Positions 6,341 through 13,862 of a DNA stretch of 14,102 nucleotides are shown here, one piece after another. The notes below the pieces were generated by a model, which had not been told where the DNA came from, ran no database searches, and saw nothing but the letters and a program-made list of their open reading frames with translations. The position numbers and the translations under genes were made by a program. The stretch is taken from contig JBDKTK010000373.1 in assembly GCA_039680225.1 (NCBI GenBank), positions 1-14,102 of the forward strand, in the 5' to 3' direction. Every line of letters starts with the position of its first letter. Position 1 is the first letter of the stretch. The DNA comes from JBDKTK01 sp039680225. GTDB taxonomy: Bacteria; Desulfobacterota; Syntrophia; Syntrophales; UBA4778.

Positions 6341-7797
6341 TTAATTTTTCCCGGCGCGCCAGTTTATTGATTTCAGCAGGGTTGACGGCAATTACGATCG
6401 GCTGTGCCGCAGTCGGCCCGAATTACAAGTCCCCGGCCACAACGGTTTCCCCGTCCTGGAATTCGAAAACGGAAGGGGCCGGGATATCCCGCACAGGAGC
6501 GGACCTTGCCGGGTGGTGGACCGTTCTGAAGGACCCGCAGCTTGATAGTTTGGTCAGCCGGGCTGTCGCGGGCAACCTGGACCTGAAAAAAGCCCGGTCC
6601 CGCATCCGCCAGGCCCGGGCCCAGAGGATAGTGGCCCGCTCCAGCCTCTTCCCGTCGCTCGATTTCAGCGGTTCCGCTTCGCGCTCCAGGACAAGCGAGG
6701 CCACCGGCACGGGCAATACGGGCGAACTGTACAACGCCGGGTTTGATGCTGTTTGGGAAGTAGACATCTTCGGGGGCGTCCGGCGCTCGGTAGAGGCTTC
6801 CGAAGCGGACCTCGACGCGAGCCGGGAAGACTGGCGCGACACCCTGGTCACGCTGCTGTCGGAAACGGCGCTCAATTACATTGAAGTCCGGACATATCAG
6901 ACCCGGATTACGGTAGCCGAATCAAGCCTCAAGGCGCAGGCAGAGACATACCAGCTGACGCAATGGCGCTGCGATGCCGGCCTGAGCGACAGGCTGGCCG
7001 TCGAGCAGGCCCGCTATAACCTGGAGAGCACCCGCTCGCAGATCCCGTCCCTGAACACGGGAAGAGAGGAGGCCATGAACAGGCTTGCCGTGCTCACGGG
7101 AGTTCAACCCGGCGCCCTGCATAAGGAGCTGGAAAAAATATCATCCATACCGGCGCCGCCCGCTTCCGCCGCAATCGGGATCCCCGCCGATATGCTGAGG
7201 CGCCGGCCGGATGTGCGGCGGGCCGAGCGGCAGTTCGCGGCCCAGACGTCCCGGGTCGGCGTGGCCACGGCCGACCTTTACCCGAAACTCACTTTGAGCG
7301 GGTCGATCGGACTGGAAGCCCTGAGCGCCGGCAACTTGTTCTCAGTTGCGAACGGGTTCTGGAGCATCGTCGCCGGCGCCACGGCCCCTGTTTTCCACGC
7401 GGGGGCTTTGCGCCAGAAGGTTGAGATCCAGTCGGCCCTCCAGGAGCAGGCGCTCCTGCAATACGAGCAGTCCGTCCTGAACGCCCTGGAAGAGGTTGAA
7501 AACGCCATTATCTCGTATGCCCAGGAGCAGGCCCGCAGAGACGCCCTGCGCGAATCAGTCAACGCGGCCCAACAGGCGGTCGCGTTCTCGGAAGCCAAGT
7601 ACCAGGCGGGCTTGAGCGATTTCTCCGCCGTCCTCGACGCGCAGCGCTCGCTGTTCTCGTTCAACGATCAGCTGGTCCAGAGCGAGGGGACGGTAACTTC
7701 AAACCTGGTCCGCCTTTACAAGGCCCTGGGCGGCGGCTGGGAGTCCCTGAATCCCGATGCCGGGACCGCCAAACCGGATGGAAACAAACAGTCTTGA
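6337..7797 (+). CDS. NodT-family outer-membrane efflux lipoprotein (TolC-like)
   Basis: The 486-aa outer-membrane channel of a tripartite pump. The signal peptide ends TAITIGC, with Cys23 as the likely lipid-modified residue. The lipobox has Thr at -3 instead of the usual Leu. The mature start AAVGPNYKSP is characteristic of OprM/CusC/NodT proteins. Two repeated OEP domains follow (about 55-255 and 270-470). Typical signatures are WW.vlkDpqLdsLv near the start, FDAVWEVDIFGGVRR (about 133-148), PADMLRRRPDVRRAERQ (about 284-300) and FSEAKYQAGLSDFSAVLDAQRSLF near the end. It begins inside the repressor stop (ATGA overlap) and ends 9 bases before the fusion-protein gene. The family fixes its role; the pump substrate is not determined. 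Confidence 0.93.
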   Translation: MINFSRRASLLISAGLTAITIGCAAVGPNYKSPATTVSPSWNSKTEGAGISRTGADLAGWWTVLKDPQLDSLVSRAVAGNLDLKKARSRIRQARAQRIVARSSLFPSLDFSGSASRSRTSEATGTGNTGELYNAGFDAVWEVDIFGGVRRSVEASEADLDASREDWRDTLVTLLSETALNYIEVRTYQTRITVAESSLKAQAETYQLTQWRCDAGLSDRLAVEQARYNLESTRSQIPSLNTGREEAMNRLAVLTGVQPGALHKELEKISSIPAPPASAAIGIPADMLRRRPDVRRAERQFAAQTSRVGVATADLYPKLTLSGSIGLEALSAGNLFSVANGFWSIVAGATAPVFHAGALRQKVEIQSALQEQALLQYEQSVLNALEEVENAIISYAQEQARRDALRESVNAAQQAVAFSEAKYQAGLSDFSAVLDAQRSLFSFNDQLVQSEGTVTSNLVRLYKALGGGWESLNPDAGTAKPDGNKQS

Positions 7798-7806
7798 GGA
7801 AGAACG

Positions 7807-9102
7807 ATGGATTCAAAAGAAATCATAAATGACCCCGCGCCCGAAACGGATGTGACCGGAAAGCTGGAGATCAACAAGTCCCCCCTGCGTTCCGCGAAAT
7901 TCAAGCTGCTTGCCGCGGCAGTTGCCATCATCCTGGTTGCGGCAGGCATACTCGCCTGGAAATGGAAAAACTCATCCAACGGGCCGACATACCAGACAGA
8001 GGCAGTCCAGCAGGGAAGCCTGACAGTCAAGGTGAGCGCCACGGGGACGCTCCAGCCTACGAACAAGGTCGACGTCAGCAGCGAGCTGTCCGGCATCCTG
8101 AGCAGCGTGGAAGTCGACTATAACGACCAGGTGAAAAAAGGCCAGGTCCTGGCCAGGCTGGATACCTTGAAACTCGAGGCCCAGATGACCCAGTCGAAAG
8201 CCGCCCTGGAGTCCGCGAAGGCAAAGCTGCTGCAGACCAGGGCAACTGTGACGGAGACGCAGAGCAAGCTCAAACAGTTCCAGACGGTGCAGGCCTTGAC
8301 CGGCAAGAAGGTCCCCTCCCAGTCGGAAATGGACGCCGCGGAAGCAGCACATGAACGGGCCAAAGCCGATCTGGCGTCGGCACAGGCTGCCGTCGTCCAG
8401 GCGGAGGCAACCGTCGAGGCCAACAGGACCGACCTCGGCAAGGCGGTGATCCGCTCTCCCATCAACGGGGTGGTCATCTCGCGCAGCGCGGAACCCGGCC
8501 AGACGGTAGCCACATCCCTGCAGGCGACAACGCTCTTCACGATCGCCGAGGACCTCAAGAAAATGCAGCTGCAGGTGGATGTGGATGAGGCCGATGTCGG
8601 CAAAGTATCGGCGGGCCAGGATGCGTCGTTCAAAGTTGACGCCTATCCGGACCGCAGTTTCCGGGCCCGCATTACCCAGGTCCGCTACGGGTCCAAGACA
8701 GTGGAAGGGGTGGTCACTTACCAGACCGTGTTGAATGTCGACAACTCCGACCTGCTGCTGCGGCCGGGCATGACGGCCACTGCCGAAATAATCGTCAAGC
8801 ATGTCGAGAATGCGGTCCTCGTGCCGAGCGCGGCCCTGCGCTTCACTCCGGCGGTTAAGGAGGAAAAGCAGTCGTCGTCATCGCTTGTCGGCGCGCTGCT
8901 GCCCCGTCCGCCCGGTCAGAGGCGTTCAGATGAAAGAAACGGTTCTAAAAAACAGCATCTCGTCTGGGAGCTGAAAAACGGCACGCTCCTGCCCGTCACG
9001 GTCGAGACCGGCGCTGCGAGTGCGACCATGACGGAAATCGTTTCGGGAAACATCACGCCGGGCGCGCTGGTGGTTGTCGACTCAAGCGGAGAGAAGAAGT
9101 GA
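7807..9102 (+). CDS. MacA-like periplasmic membrane-fusion (adaptor) protein
   Basis: A 431-aa adaptor that joins the inner-membrane ABC transporter to the outer-membrane channel. A short cytoplasmic N-terminus is followed by one membrane anchor (about 33-52). The two halves of the lipoyl domain lie at about 90-120 (SSELSGILSSVEVDYNDQVK) and 212-245 (AVIRSPINGVVISRSAEPGQ), separated by a long alpha-helical hairpin (122-211). A beta-barrel (about 250-335) and the membrane-proximal domain complete the fold. An unusual insert at about 350-385 is Ser-, Pro- and Arg-rich, between SAALRFTP and LVWELKNG, where many relatives are shorter. The hairpin is the part that normally contacts the TolC-like protein. 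The TGA stop overlaps the next gene's GTG start. Confidence 0.92.
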   Translation: MDSKEIINDPAPETDVTGKLEINKSPLRSAKFKLLAAAVAIILVAAGILAWKWKNSSNGPTYQTEAVQQGSLTVKVSATGTLQPTNKVDVSSELSGILSSVEVDYNDQVKKGQVLARLDTLKLEAQMTQSKAALESAKAKLLQTRATVTETQSKLKQFQTVQALTGKKVPSQSEMDAAEAAHERAKADLASAQAAVVQAEATVEANRTDLGKAVIRSPINGVVISRSAEPGQTVATSLQATTLFTIAEDLKKMQLQVDVDEADVGKVSAGQDASFKVDAYPDRSFRARITQVRYGSKTVEGVVTYQTVLNVDNSDLLLRPGMTATAEIIVKHVENAVLVPSAALRFTPAVKEEKQSSSSLVGALLPRPPGQRRSDERNGSKKQHLVWELKNGTLLPVTVETGAASATMTEIVSGNITPGALVVVDSSGEKK

Positions 9103-9800
9103 ACCAGCCGCTCATCTCATTCCGGAAAGTGACGAAAATTTACGGCTCCGGGCAGGCTGCCGTGGAGGCGCTGCGGGGCATAGACCTGGGCATTGCCGAA
9201 GGGGAATTCATTGCGATCATGGGGCCGAGCGGCTCGGGCAAGTCCACCTGCATGAACATCCTCGGCTGCCTGGATTCTCCCAGCGGGGGCGATTACCTGT
9301 TCAAGGGCGTGAACGTAGGCTCGCTGGATCGCAGGCAGCGGGCCCTGCTGCGGCGCCATTACCAGGGCTTTGTTTTCCAGGGCTTCAACCTGTTGAAGCG
9401 CACGACGGCCCTTGAGAATGTCGAGCTGCCGCTGGTCTATCGCGGCGAGCCTGCCGCGCGCCGCCGGGAGATAGCCTTTCGGGCCCTCGAGACCGTCGGG
9501 CTCAAGGGATGGGAAACCCACACGCCGGGCGAACTGTCGGGGGGACAGCAGCAGCGCGTCGCGATCGCCCGGGCAATAGTCACCCGGCCGGCGTTGCTGC
9601 TGGCCGACGAACCGACGGGGAATCTTGATACGGCCCGCAGCCGGGAGATCATGGATTTGCTCATATCATTGAACGACAGCCTGGGAATAACAATCGTCAT
9701 GATTACGCACGAACAGGACATGGCCGAGTACGCCAAACGGGTGGTCCGTTTCCTCGACGGGCTGATTGTTTACGACCAGAAAAACGGGAGGGAAGGCTGA
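9099..9800 (+). CDS. MacB-type ABC transporter ATP-binding protein
   Basis: A 233-aa ATPase that drives the pump from the cytoplasm. Motifs in order are Walker A GPSGSGKS (42-49), Q-loop FVFQGFN (91-97), ABC signature LSGGQQQR (146-153), Walker B LLLADEPTG (166-174), D-loop NLD (175-177) and switch His204 in MITHE. NILGCLD after Walker A and GFVFQ.FNLL are typical of the MacB/LolD group. All catalytic residues are present. The start is GTG at 9099, overlapping the adaptor's stop (GTGA), with GGAGAGAAG as ribosome binding site. In E. coli MacB the ATPase and permease are one chain; here they are separate genes, an arrangement common in other bacteria. Confidence 0.95.
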   Translation: MNQPLISFRKVTKIYGSGQAAVEALRGIDLGIAEGEFIAIMGPSGSGKSTCMNILGCLDSPSGGDYLFKGVNVGSLDRRQRALLRRHYQGFVFQGFNLLKRTTALENVELPLVYRGEPAARRREIAFRALETVGLKGWETHTPGELSGGQQQRVAIARAIVTRPALLLADEPTGNLDTARSREIMDLLISLNDSLGITIVMITHEQDMAEYAKRVVRFLDGLIVYDQKNGREG

Positions 9801-11006
9801 ATGCTCTGGAACGCCGTCCTGCTTTCGGTCCGGGAAATCCGGCGCAACATGATGCGCTCCTTCCTGACCATCCTGGGCATAGTCATCGGGGTGGCCGCGG
9901 TCATTGTCATGGTGACCCTCGGAGGGGGCGCGACGGCCCAGGTCAGGCAGCAGATTGCCAGCATGGGCAGCAATGTCCTGATGATCAGCCCCGGCAAGAG
10001 GCTCGGCCCCGGCCAGTCCGGCTCGGCGCCGAATTTCAAGACGGAAGACGCCGCCGCGCTCTCCCGGAGCATATCTTCCATCTCGGCGGTGGCGCCGGTC
10101 TGCTCCAAGTCGATGAAGGCGGTGTTCGGCAACCAGAACTGGTCGACATCGGTCAGGGGAACGGAAAACCAGTACCTCGCCGTAACCAACACGCCGGTTG
10201 CCTCGGGACGCATCTTCAGTGAAAGCGAGCTGCGCTCGGGCTCGGCCGTCTGCCTGATCGGGGAAACGGTCCGCAAAAAACTGTTCTGGTCCCAGAACCC
10301 CCTGGGCAGCAATATGCGCCTGGAAAAACTCTCGGTCGAGGTCGTCGGCACCCTTGTCTCGAAGGGACAGAACACCATGGGGATGGACCAGGACGACGTC
10401 GTGATAATCCCGCTGCGCACGTTCCACCGCCGGATAGCGGGCAACCAGGACGTGTCTATGATCCAGCTCTCGGTCCGCGAGGGCCAGTCCACCGAGCGGG
10501 TCCAGCAGGACATCGAAGCCATCCTGCGGGAGCGGCGCCATCTCTCCCCAACCGAGGAAGACAATTTCTCCGTCATGGACATGAAGGAGATAACAAACAT
10601 GCTGACGGGCACGACCCGGATGCTAACGCTGCTGCTGAGCGCCGTGGCGGCGGTCAGCCTCCTGGTCGGCGGCATAGGCATAATGAATATCATGCTTGTC
10701 TCGGTGACCGAGCGGACCCGGGAGATCGGGATCAGGCTCGCCATAGGGGCCCTCGAGGAGGAGGTCCTGATGCAGTTCATGATTGAGGCTGTGGTGCTTT
10801 CCTGCCTGGGCGGACTGCTGGGGATTATACTGGCGCTGACGAGCTGTTTATGGCTGACCAGGCTCTTGCAGGTCCCTTATATCTTCAACGGGACGATTGT
10901 CCTGGTCGCCTTCCTGTTTTCCGCGGCGGTCGGTGTCGTCTTCGGCTTCTTCCCGGCGCGCAAGGCCGCAAGGCTCGACCCTATCGAGGCGCTGCATTAC
11001 GAGTAG
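9801..11006 (+). CDS. MacB-type ABC transporter permease (FtsX domain)
   Basis: The 401-aa inner-membrane subunit of the pump. TM1 lies at about 21-42 within RSFLTILGIVIGVAAVIVMV. A large periplasmic MacB core domain covers about 43-270. Three C-terminal helices follow: about 273-300, 326-352 and 364-384. The conserved FtsX signatures are VGGIGIMNIMLVSVTERTREIGIRLAIGA (289-317) and the end FGFFPARKAARLDPIEALHYE. MacB-type permeases transmit ATPase motion across the membrane to the adaptor and channel and do not form a classical transport pore. The ATG follows the ATPase stop with no gap. It is the last gene of the operon. Its stop lies one base from the stop of the opposing small gene, so no separate terminator fits between them. 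Confidence 0.95.
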   Translation: MLWNAVLLSVREIRRNMMRSFLTILGIVIGVAAVIVMVTLGGGATAQVRQQIASMGSNVLMISPGKRLGPGQSGSAPNFKTEDAAALSRSISSISAVAPVCSKSMKAVFGNQNWSTSVRGTENQYLAVTNTPVASGRIFSESELRSGSAVCLIGETVRKKLFWSQNPLGSNMRLEKLSVEVVGTLVSKGQNTMGMDQDDVVIIPLRTFHRRIAGNQDVSMIQLSVREGQSTERVQQDIEAILRERRHLSPTEEDNFSVMDMKEITNMLTGTTRMLTLLLSAVAAVSLLVGGIGIMNIMLVSVTERTREIGIRLAIGALEEEVLMQFMIEAVVLSCLGGLLGIILALTSCLWLTRLLQVPYIFNGTIVLVAFLFSAAVGVVFGFFPARKAARLDPIEALHYE

Positions 11007-11007
11007 C

Positions 11008-11424
11008 TCAGGCGATCAGGTCCAGCAGGGAACCAAGGGAATCCGAATCGAGGGAATCGATATAAGATGATAAATCGGATGAGTCGGTGGAAGATGTTGT
11101 CTCTGCCCCGCCGGCCGATATTCCCGTGAGGGCCTCTGCCAGGTCCGGATTGGTTGAGAAAAGATCAGCTTTCTCGACTGCCTTCAGGATCGTCGCATTT
11201 TCCAGCAGGCTGGAGCAGGATTCATCCGCAGAGGAAAGCGAGCCGAGCAGATTCTTAAGCAAGGATTCCTTGTTTGTCAATTTTACCGCGTCCTGGATGT
11301 CCAGGTATGACGACGAGGTTGATTCAGTCCCCGATTGCTCATCGGAAGAAGAAGTGGCCGTCCCCGCTGCATTGGCCAGGAGAGATAAAAGAGTGCTGTT
11401 GTCCAGGCCTGAAACTGTCGTCAT
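11008..11424 (-). CDS. Small Ser-rich hypothetical protein
   Basis: A 138-aa acidic protein, very rich in Ser, Leu, Asp and Thr; I do not recognise a family. It has no signal peptide or membrane segment. It begins MTTVSGLDNSTLLSLLANAAG, followed by a Ser/Glu/Thr-rich linker (about 22-39), a helical middle (about 40-97: IQDAVKLTNKESLLKNLLGSL and SCSSLLENATILKAVEKADLF), and a Ser/Asp-rich C-terminus. Only one Cys is present. The gene is downstream of the EF-hand gene, 33 bases away and probably co-transcribed. Its 'VSG' near the N-terminus echoes the neighbour's. The ribosome binding site is weak (GGAAAG...GGTAAAG). The reading frame is supported by distinct protein-like composition, but with less certainty than its neighbours. 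Confidence 0.65.
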   Translation of the reverse strand: MTTVSGLDNSTLLSLLANAAGTATSSSDEQSGTESTSSSYLDIQDAVKLTNKESLLKNLLGSLSSADESCSSLLENATILKAVEKADLFSTNPDLAEALTGISAGGAETTSSTDSSDLSSYIDSLDSDSLGSLLDLIA

Positions 11425-11457
11425 GCTTTACCGTCTTTCCGCCTGATAAAACGCCTT

Positions 11458-12006
11458 TCAGGCCTTGATGTTCAGAATGTTTCCAACTCCGCCGCTGTTA
11501 TCGGAAGCTTTGGAAGTTTGCCGACTGTTCACCGTCTCCCCGGGATGCTTGAAAAAGTATTCAACTTCTTCCTGAAAGGAGACGAAGCCGTCCTGGTTGG
11601 AGTCCCTCACGTCGTAAACGGTGCTGCTTGATTTGGCGGCGGCATTATCTCCTGATAAGGTGACTGCATCTCCAGGCGCCGCCGCTCTTTTCCCTTCCCC
11701 TGATCCCTGGGGTCCCTGGGATAATTTTGCCAGGATGCTGTTATATGCCTCTTGAGCGGCTTCAATATCGCCGGAATCCAGGGCTGTGCCGAGGGTTTCA
11801 AGATCGGAGCTCATCGGGTTGCCGCTTTTGCCGCCCTGTGATGCAATGTCCTGCTGCAGCCGGGTAAATGCCTTCTTTGCATCGGATAAATCACCCGATT
11901 GCAGGGCGCTGCCAAGACTTTCGAAATCTTTCCTGATTTGGGCGAGACAGTTGGATTGATTCCCCTGGAGTGTATAAAGGCTTGAGGATATGCCCGAAAC
12001 TGACAT
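11458..12006 (-). CDS. Small protein with duplicated helical repeat and one EF-hand
   Basis: A 182-aa protein of unknown role. The ATG at 12006 is preferred because AAAGGGG lies 7 bases upstream; an in-frame TTG two codons earlier would lack this spacing. Residues 28-54 and 69-95 are a duplication of the pattern 'L..LG.AL.SGD...A..A...L', with 10 of the first 20 positions identical. This 'LG.AL.SGDL..AQ.AF..LQ' pattern recurs, as far as I recall, in uncharacterised proteins of several phyla. A canonical calcium-binding EF-hand loop lies at 135-146 (DSNQDGFVSFQE, with D1, N3, D5, G6, V8 and E12 in place). No signal peptide is seen. The N-terminus MSVSGISSSLYTLQGN is Ser-rich. The C-terminus is disordered and Gly/Asn-rich. 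Confidence 0.75.
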   Translation of the reverse strand: MSVSGISSSLYTLQGNQSNCLAQIRKDFESLGSALQSGDLSDAKKAFTRLQQDIASQGGKSGNPMSSDLETLGTALDSGDIEAAQEAYNSILAKLSQGPQGSGEGKRAAAPGDAVTLSGDNAAAKSSSTVYDVRDSNQDGFVSFQEEVEYFFKHPGETVNSRQTSKASDNSGGVGNILNIKA

Positions 12007-12080
12007 TTTCAATCCCCTTTCTTTAATGACTTAAGGCAGATGATCTCGCCTGAAGGATTGCTTCAATTTTATTTATCGGA

Positions 12081-12108
12081 TTATTGGCGGGAAAAATAAG
12101 GCGGTTTA
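12081..12108 (-). promoter_or_regulatory. Possible sigma-28-like promoter upstream of the EF-hand gene
   Basis: Read on the minus strand, TAAA (12108-12105) is followed after 16 bases by GCCAATAA (12088-12081), which matches the flagellar sigma-28 -10 consensus GCCGATAA at 7 of 8 positions. The usual spacing is 15. It lies about 75 bases before the start at 12006. This is the only promoter-like signal I found for the small gene pair. The spacing is off by one and such matches arise by chance, so confidence is low. Confidence 0.22.
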
Positions 12109-12127
12109 CAATTCTTAACAAACCGGC

Positions 12128-12142
12128 GGCCCCGGCAGGGCC
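12128..12142 (-). terminator. Weak hairpin downstream of the dioxygenase gene
   Basis: GGCCC (12128-12132) and GGGCC (12138-12142) can pair around a 5-base loop, about 24 bases past the dioxygenase stop. In transcription direction the stem is followed by GCCGG and then TTTGTT, so the T-rich part is displaced. It may end the hydrolase-dioxygenase transcript, but it is not a textbook terminator. Confidence 0.22.
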
Positions 12143-12165
12143 TGAAGGGCGGAGCGGGCGTGGAC

Positions 12166-12948
12166 TCACCCGATCTGGACGGCCAGCATCGACATTGAGC
12201 CTCCGTCGAAACCGGAGACAGGGAAGCTGACCGGCTCGCCCTCTCTGCGCAGGGCGGTTATATACAACAGCGGCAGGTAATGGTCGGGCGTAGGGATGGA
12301 CAACAGAGCGTCATTCCCCATGTTCCCGTAATTGATCAGGGAATCGTTATCGCCCGATACCAGGAATTCACGTGTTTTGGTTTCGAACCTTTCAGCCCAG
12401 TCGAAAGGCTTGATCATGTGGTGCCGGTCCCAGGAATATAAATAAAGATTATGTACAAGGTTGCCGCTGCCCACGATCAAAACACCCTCGTCGCGCAGCG
12501 GTGAGAGCTGTTTCCCGATATTGAAATGATATGCCGCCGGTTTGGTTCGATCAATGCTCAATTGGACGACCGGGACATCGGCTTGCGGGAAAACATGCCT
12601 GAGCACGGACCAGGTCCCGTGGTCGAGCCCCCAGTCGTCGTCCAGGCCGACAGGCAGGGGTGCAAGCAAGTCCCGAACATCGCGGGCGAGGCCGGGATCG
12701 CCCGGCGCAGGATACTGAATGTCGTAAAGCTCGCGCGGGAATCCCTCGAAGTCGTGAATTGTCTTCAGGAAAGGCGCGGAGGTCACGGAAGTTCCGGGGA
12801 TATACCAGTGAGCGGACACGCACAGCACGGCCCGGGGCCGCACAACGGCCGAACCCGCGTGACGCCAGCCCCTGGTAAAATCATTGTCGGTCAATGTGTT
12901 CATGGGATTGCCGTGGCCGAAGAAAATGGCAGGCATCGGTTTTGACAT
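12166..12948 (-). CDS. YgiD/DODA-type class III extradiol ring-cleavage dioxygenase
   Basis: A 260-aa cytoplasmic enzyme of the LigB-like family, full length. Relatives cleave catecholic rings such as DOPA (4,5-extradiol) and bind zinc or iron. Conserved metal or catalytic histidines are His12 in FFGHGNPM, His47 in VSAHWY, His166 in GSGNLVHN and His223 in PTPDHYLPL. Other family signatures are DFEGFPRELYDIQYPAPG (66-83), GLDHGTWSVLRHVFP (107-121) and VPVVQLSID (125-133). The ATG at 12948 is 5 bases after GGAGAG, which overlaps the end of the hydrolase gene. Only 3 bases separate the two genes, so they are almost certainly an operon. The native substrate is unknown; the bacterial enzymes often have unassigned physiological roles. 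Confidence 0.92.
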   Translation of the reverse strand: MSKPMPAIFFGHGNPMNTLTDNDFTRGWRHAGSAVVRPRAVLCVSAHWYIPGTSVTSAPFLKTIHDFEGFPRELYDIQYPAPGDPGLARDVRDLLAPLPVGLDDDWGLDHGTWSVLRHVFPQADVPVVQLSIDRTKPAAYHFNIGKQLSPLRDEGVLIVGSGNLVHNLYLYSWDRHHMIKPFDWAERFETKTREFLVSGDNDSLINYGNMGNDALLSIPTPDHYLPLLYITALRREGEPVSFPVSGFDGGSMSMLAVQIG

Positions 12949-12951
12949 TTT

Positions 12952-13797
12952 CTACTCTCCGCTGCTTACGTAATCGATTATATCTTTCCAGGTTTTTTTG
13001 TCTATTACAAAGATCCAGTTGTTGTGGTCGGCGCCTTTGAGCGTCCACATCTTTTTGGGCCCTGGCAGGGACGCATAAAGCTTGAGGGCATGGCTGACCG
13101 GGACAATATCGTCCAGTTCCGCGCCGATCACGGCGATTCTTCCCTTGAATGTCTTCAGGTCGCTGATGCTGTCATACTTGTCTTTCATTATCAGGCGTAT
13201 GGGAAAATAGGGCACTTTCGATTGGGCGAGCGATAAAAGGGTATCCCAGGGAGTGAAGAGGATGATCCCGTCTATTGTAATTCCGGCTGCAGTTCCTGTT
13301 GCAGCTCCGGCGCCGCCACCCGCCTTGTTTGCTGCCGCAGCGGCCACGCCGCACCCCATCGACTCGCCTAATAGAAAAATGGGCCTGCCGTAAGTTTCCG
13401 ACGCGAGCCTTATCGTTTCCAGGGCGTCGTTGATATAGGCTTGCTCGCCGAGCTCGCCGCCCCGCCCTCCGTACAGCGGGTACTCGGCAAGGATCGTCCG
13501 GTAACCAAGCGGGCCGAGGCCCCGCGGGTAATATTCCCGGTATGCGGCAATGCCGCCGTTTCCGTGGAACACTATGACTGTGCCTTTTATAGTCCCCGAC
13601 GCCGGGGTGTCGATCAGGCCCCGGTAATTGCCGGCCGACGGCCAGAAGGCCAGGCCCTTTTCCGCCAGGACATCCGCCGAAGGCCGGGCGGCGCTGGGGT
13701 GGTACAGGAACATGTATTGAAGATTGCAGCAGGCCGGCAACATTAAAAACACGGCAAGTAAAATGCCGCCCAGGATCAATTTTCGACGCTTCTGCAT
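12952..13797 (-). CDS. Alpha/beta-hydrolase lipoprotein (BEM46/YfhR-like)
   Basis: A 281-aa predicted serine hydrolase anchored in the cell envelope. A signal peptide ends LMLPAC with Cys23 as probable lipid-modified residue. The fold signatures are HGNGG (78-82, oxyanion), GESMG (144-148, nucleophile Ser146), an acid at Asp229 in AELDDIVP, and His258 in GADHNNW. Together these give a complete catalytic triad. The order and spacing resemble BEM46/YfhR-type hydrolases of the S9-like group. A Gly/Ala/Thr low-complexity insert (about 159-172) follows the nucleophile elbow and is probably a surface loop. No good ribosome binding site precedes the ATG, so initiation may be weak. It is the first gene of the pair with the dioxygenase. 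The substrate is unknown. Confidence 0.87.
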   Translation of the reverse strand: MQKRRKLILGGILLAVFLMLPACCNLQYMFLYHPSAARPSADVLAEKGLAFWPSAGNYRGLIDTPASGTIKGTVIVFHGNGGIAAYREYYPRGLGPLGYRTILAEYPLYGGRGGELGEQAYINDALETIRLASETYGRPIFLLGESMGCGVAAAAANKAGGGAGAATGTAAGITIDGIILFTPWDTLLSLAQSKVPYFPIRLIMKDKYDSISDLKTFKGRIAVIGAELDDIVPVSHALKLYASLPGPKKMWTLKGADHNNWIFVIDKKTWKDIIDYVSSGE

Positions 13798-13862
13798 AAG
13801 TGATGTAAATTGCGACTGTCTGCAGGGGCTTAATGGCCGTACTGCAGCTGATTAAGAACTCG

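Noticed and set aside
7972..8802. 276-aa minus-strand frame opposite the adaptor gene
   Set aside because: It is a shadow of a high-GC gene; its His/Leu/Gly-rich composition does not resemble a folded protein.
9666..10780. Two long minus-strand frames (291 and 336 aa) opposite the MacB genes
   Set aside because: Both overlap the well-supported ATPase and permease, and overlap each other in different frames.
11441..11463. GCCTGA/TCAGGC inverted repeat between the two small genes
   Set aside because: The stem is only 6 bp with an 11-base loop, includes the stop codon and has no T-run; too weak to call as a terminator or regulatory site.
13806..13850. Two CTGCAG sites between the sigma factor and hydrolase genes, considered as a hairpin
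   Set aside because: The 6-bp palindromes are separated by about 20 bases and no T-run follows; likely chance.
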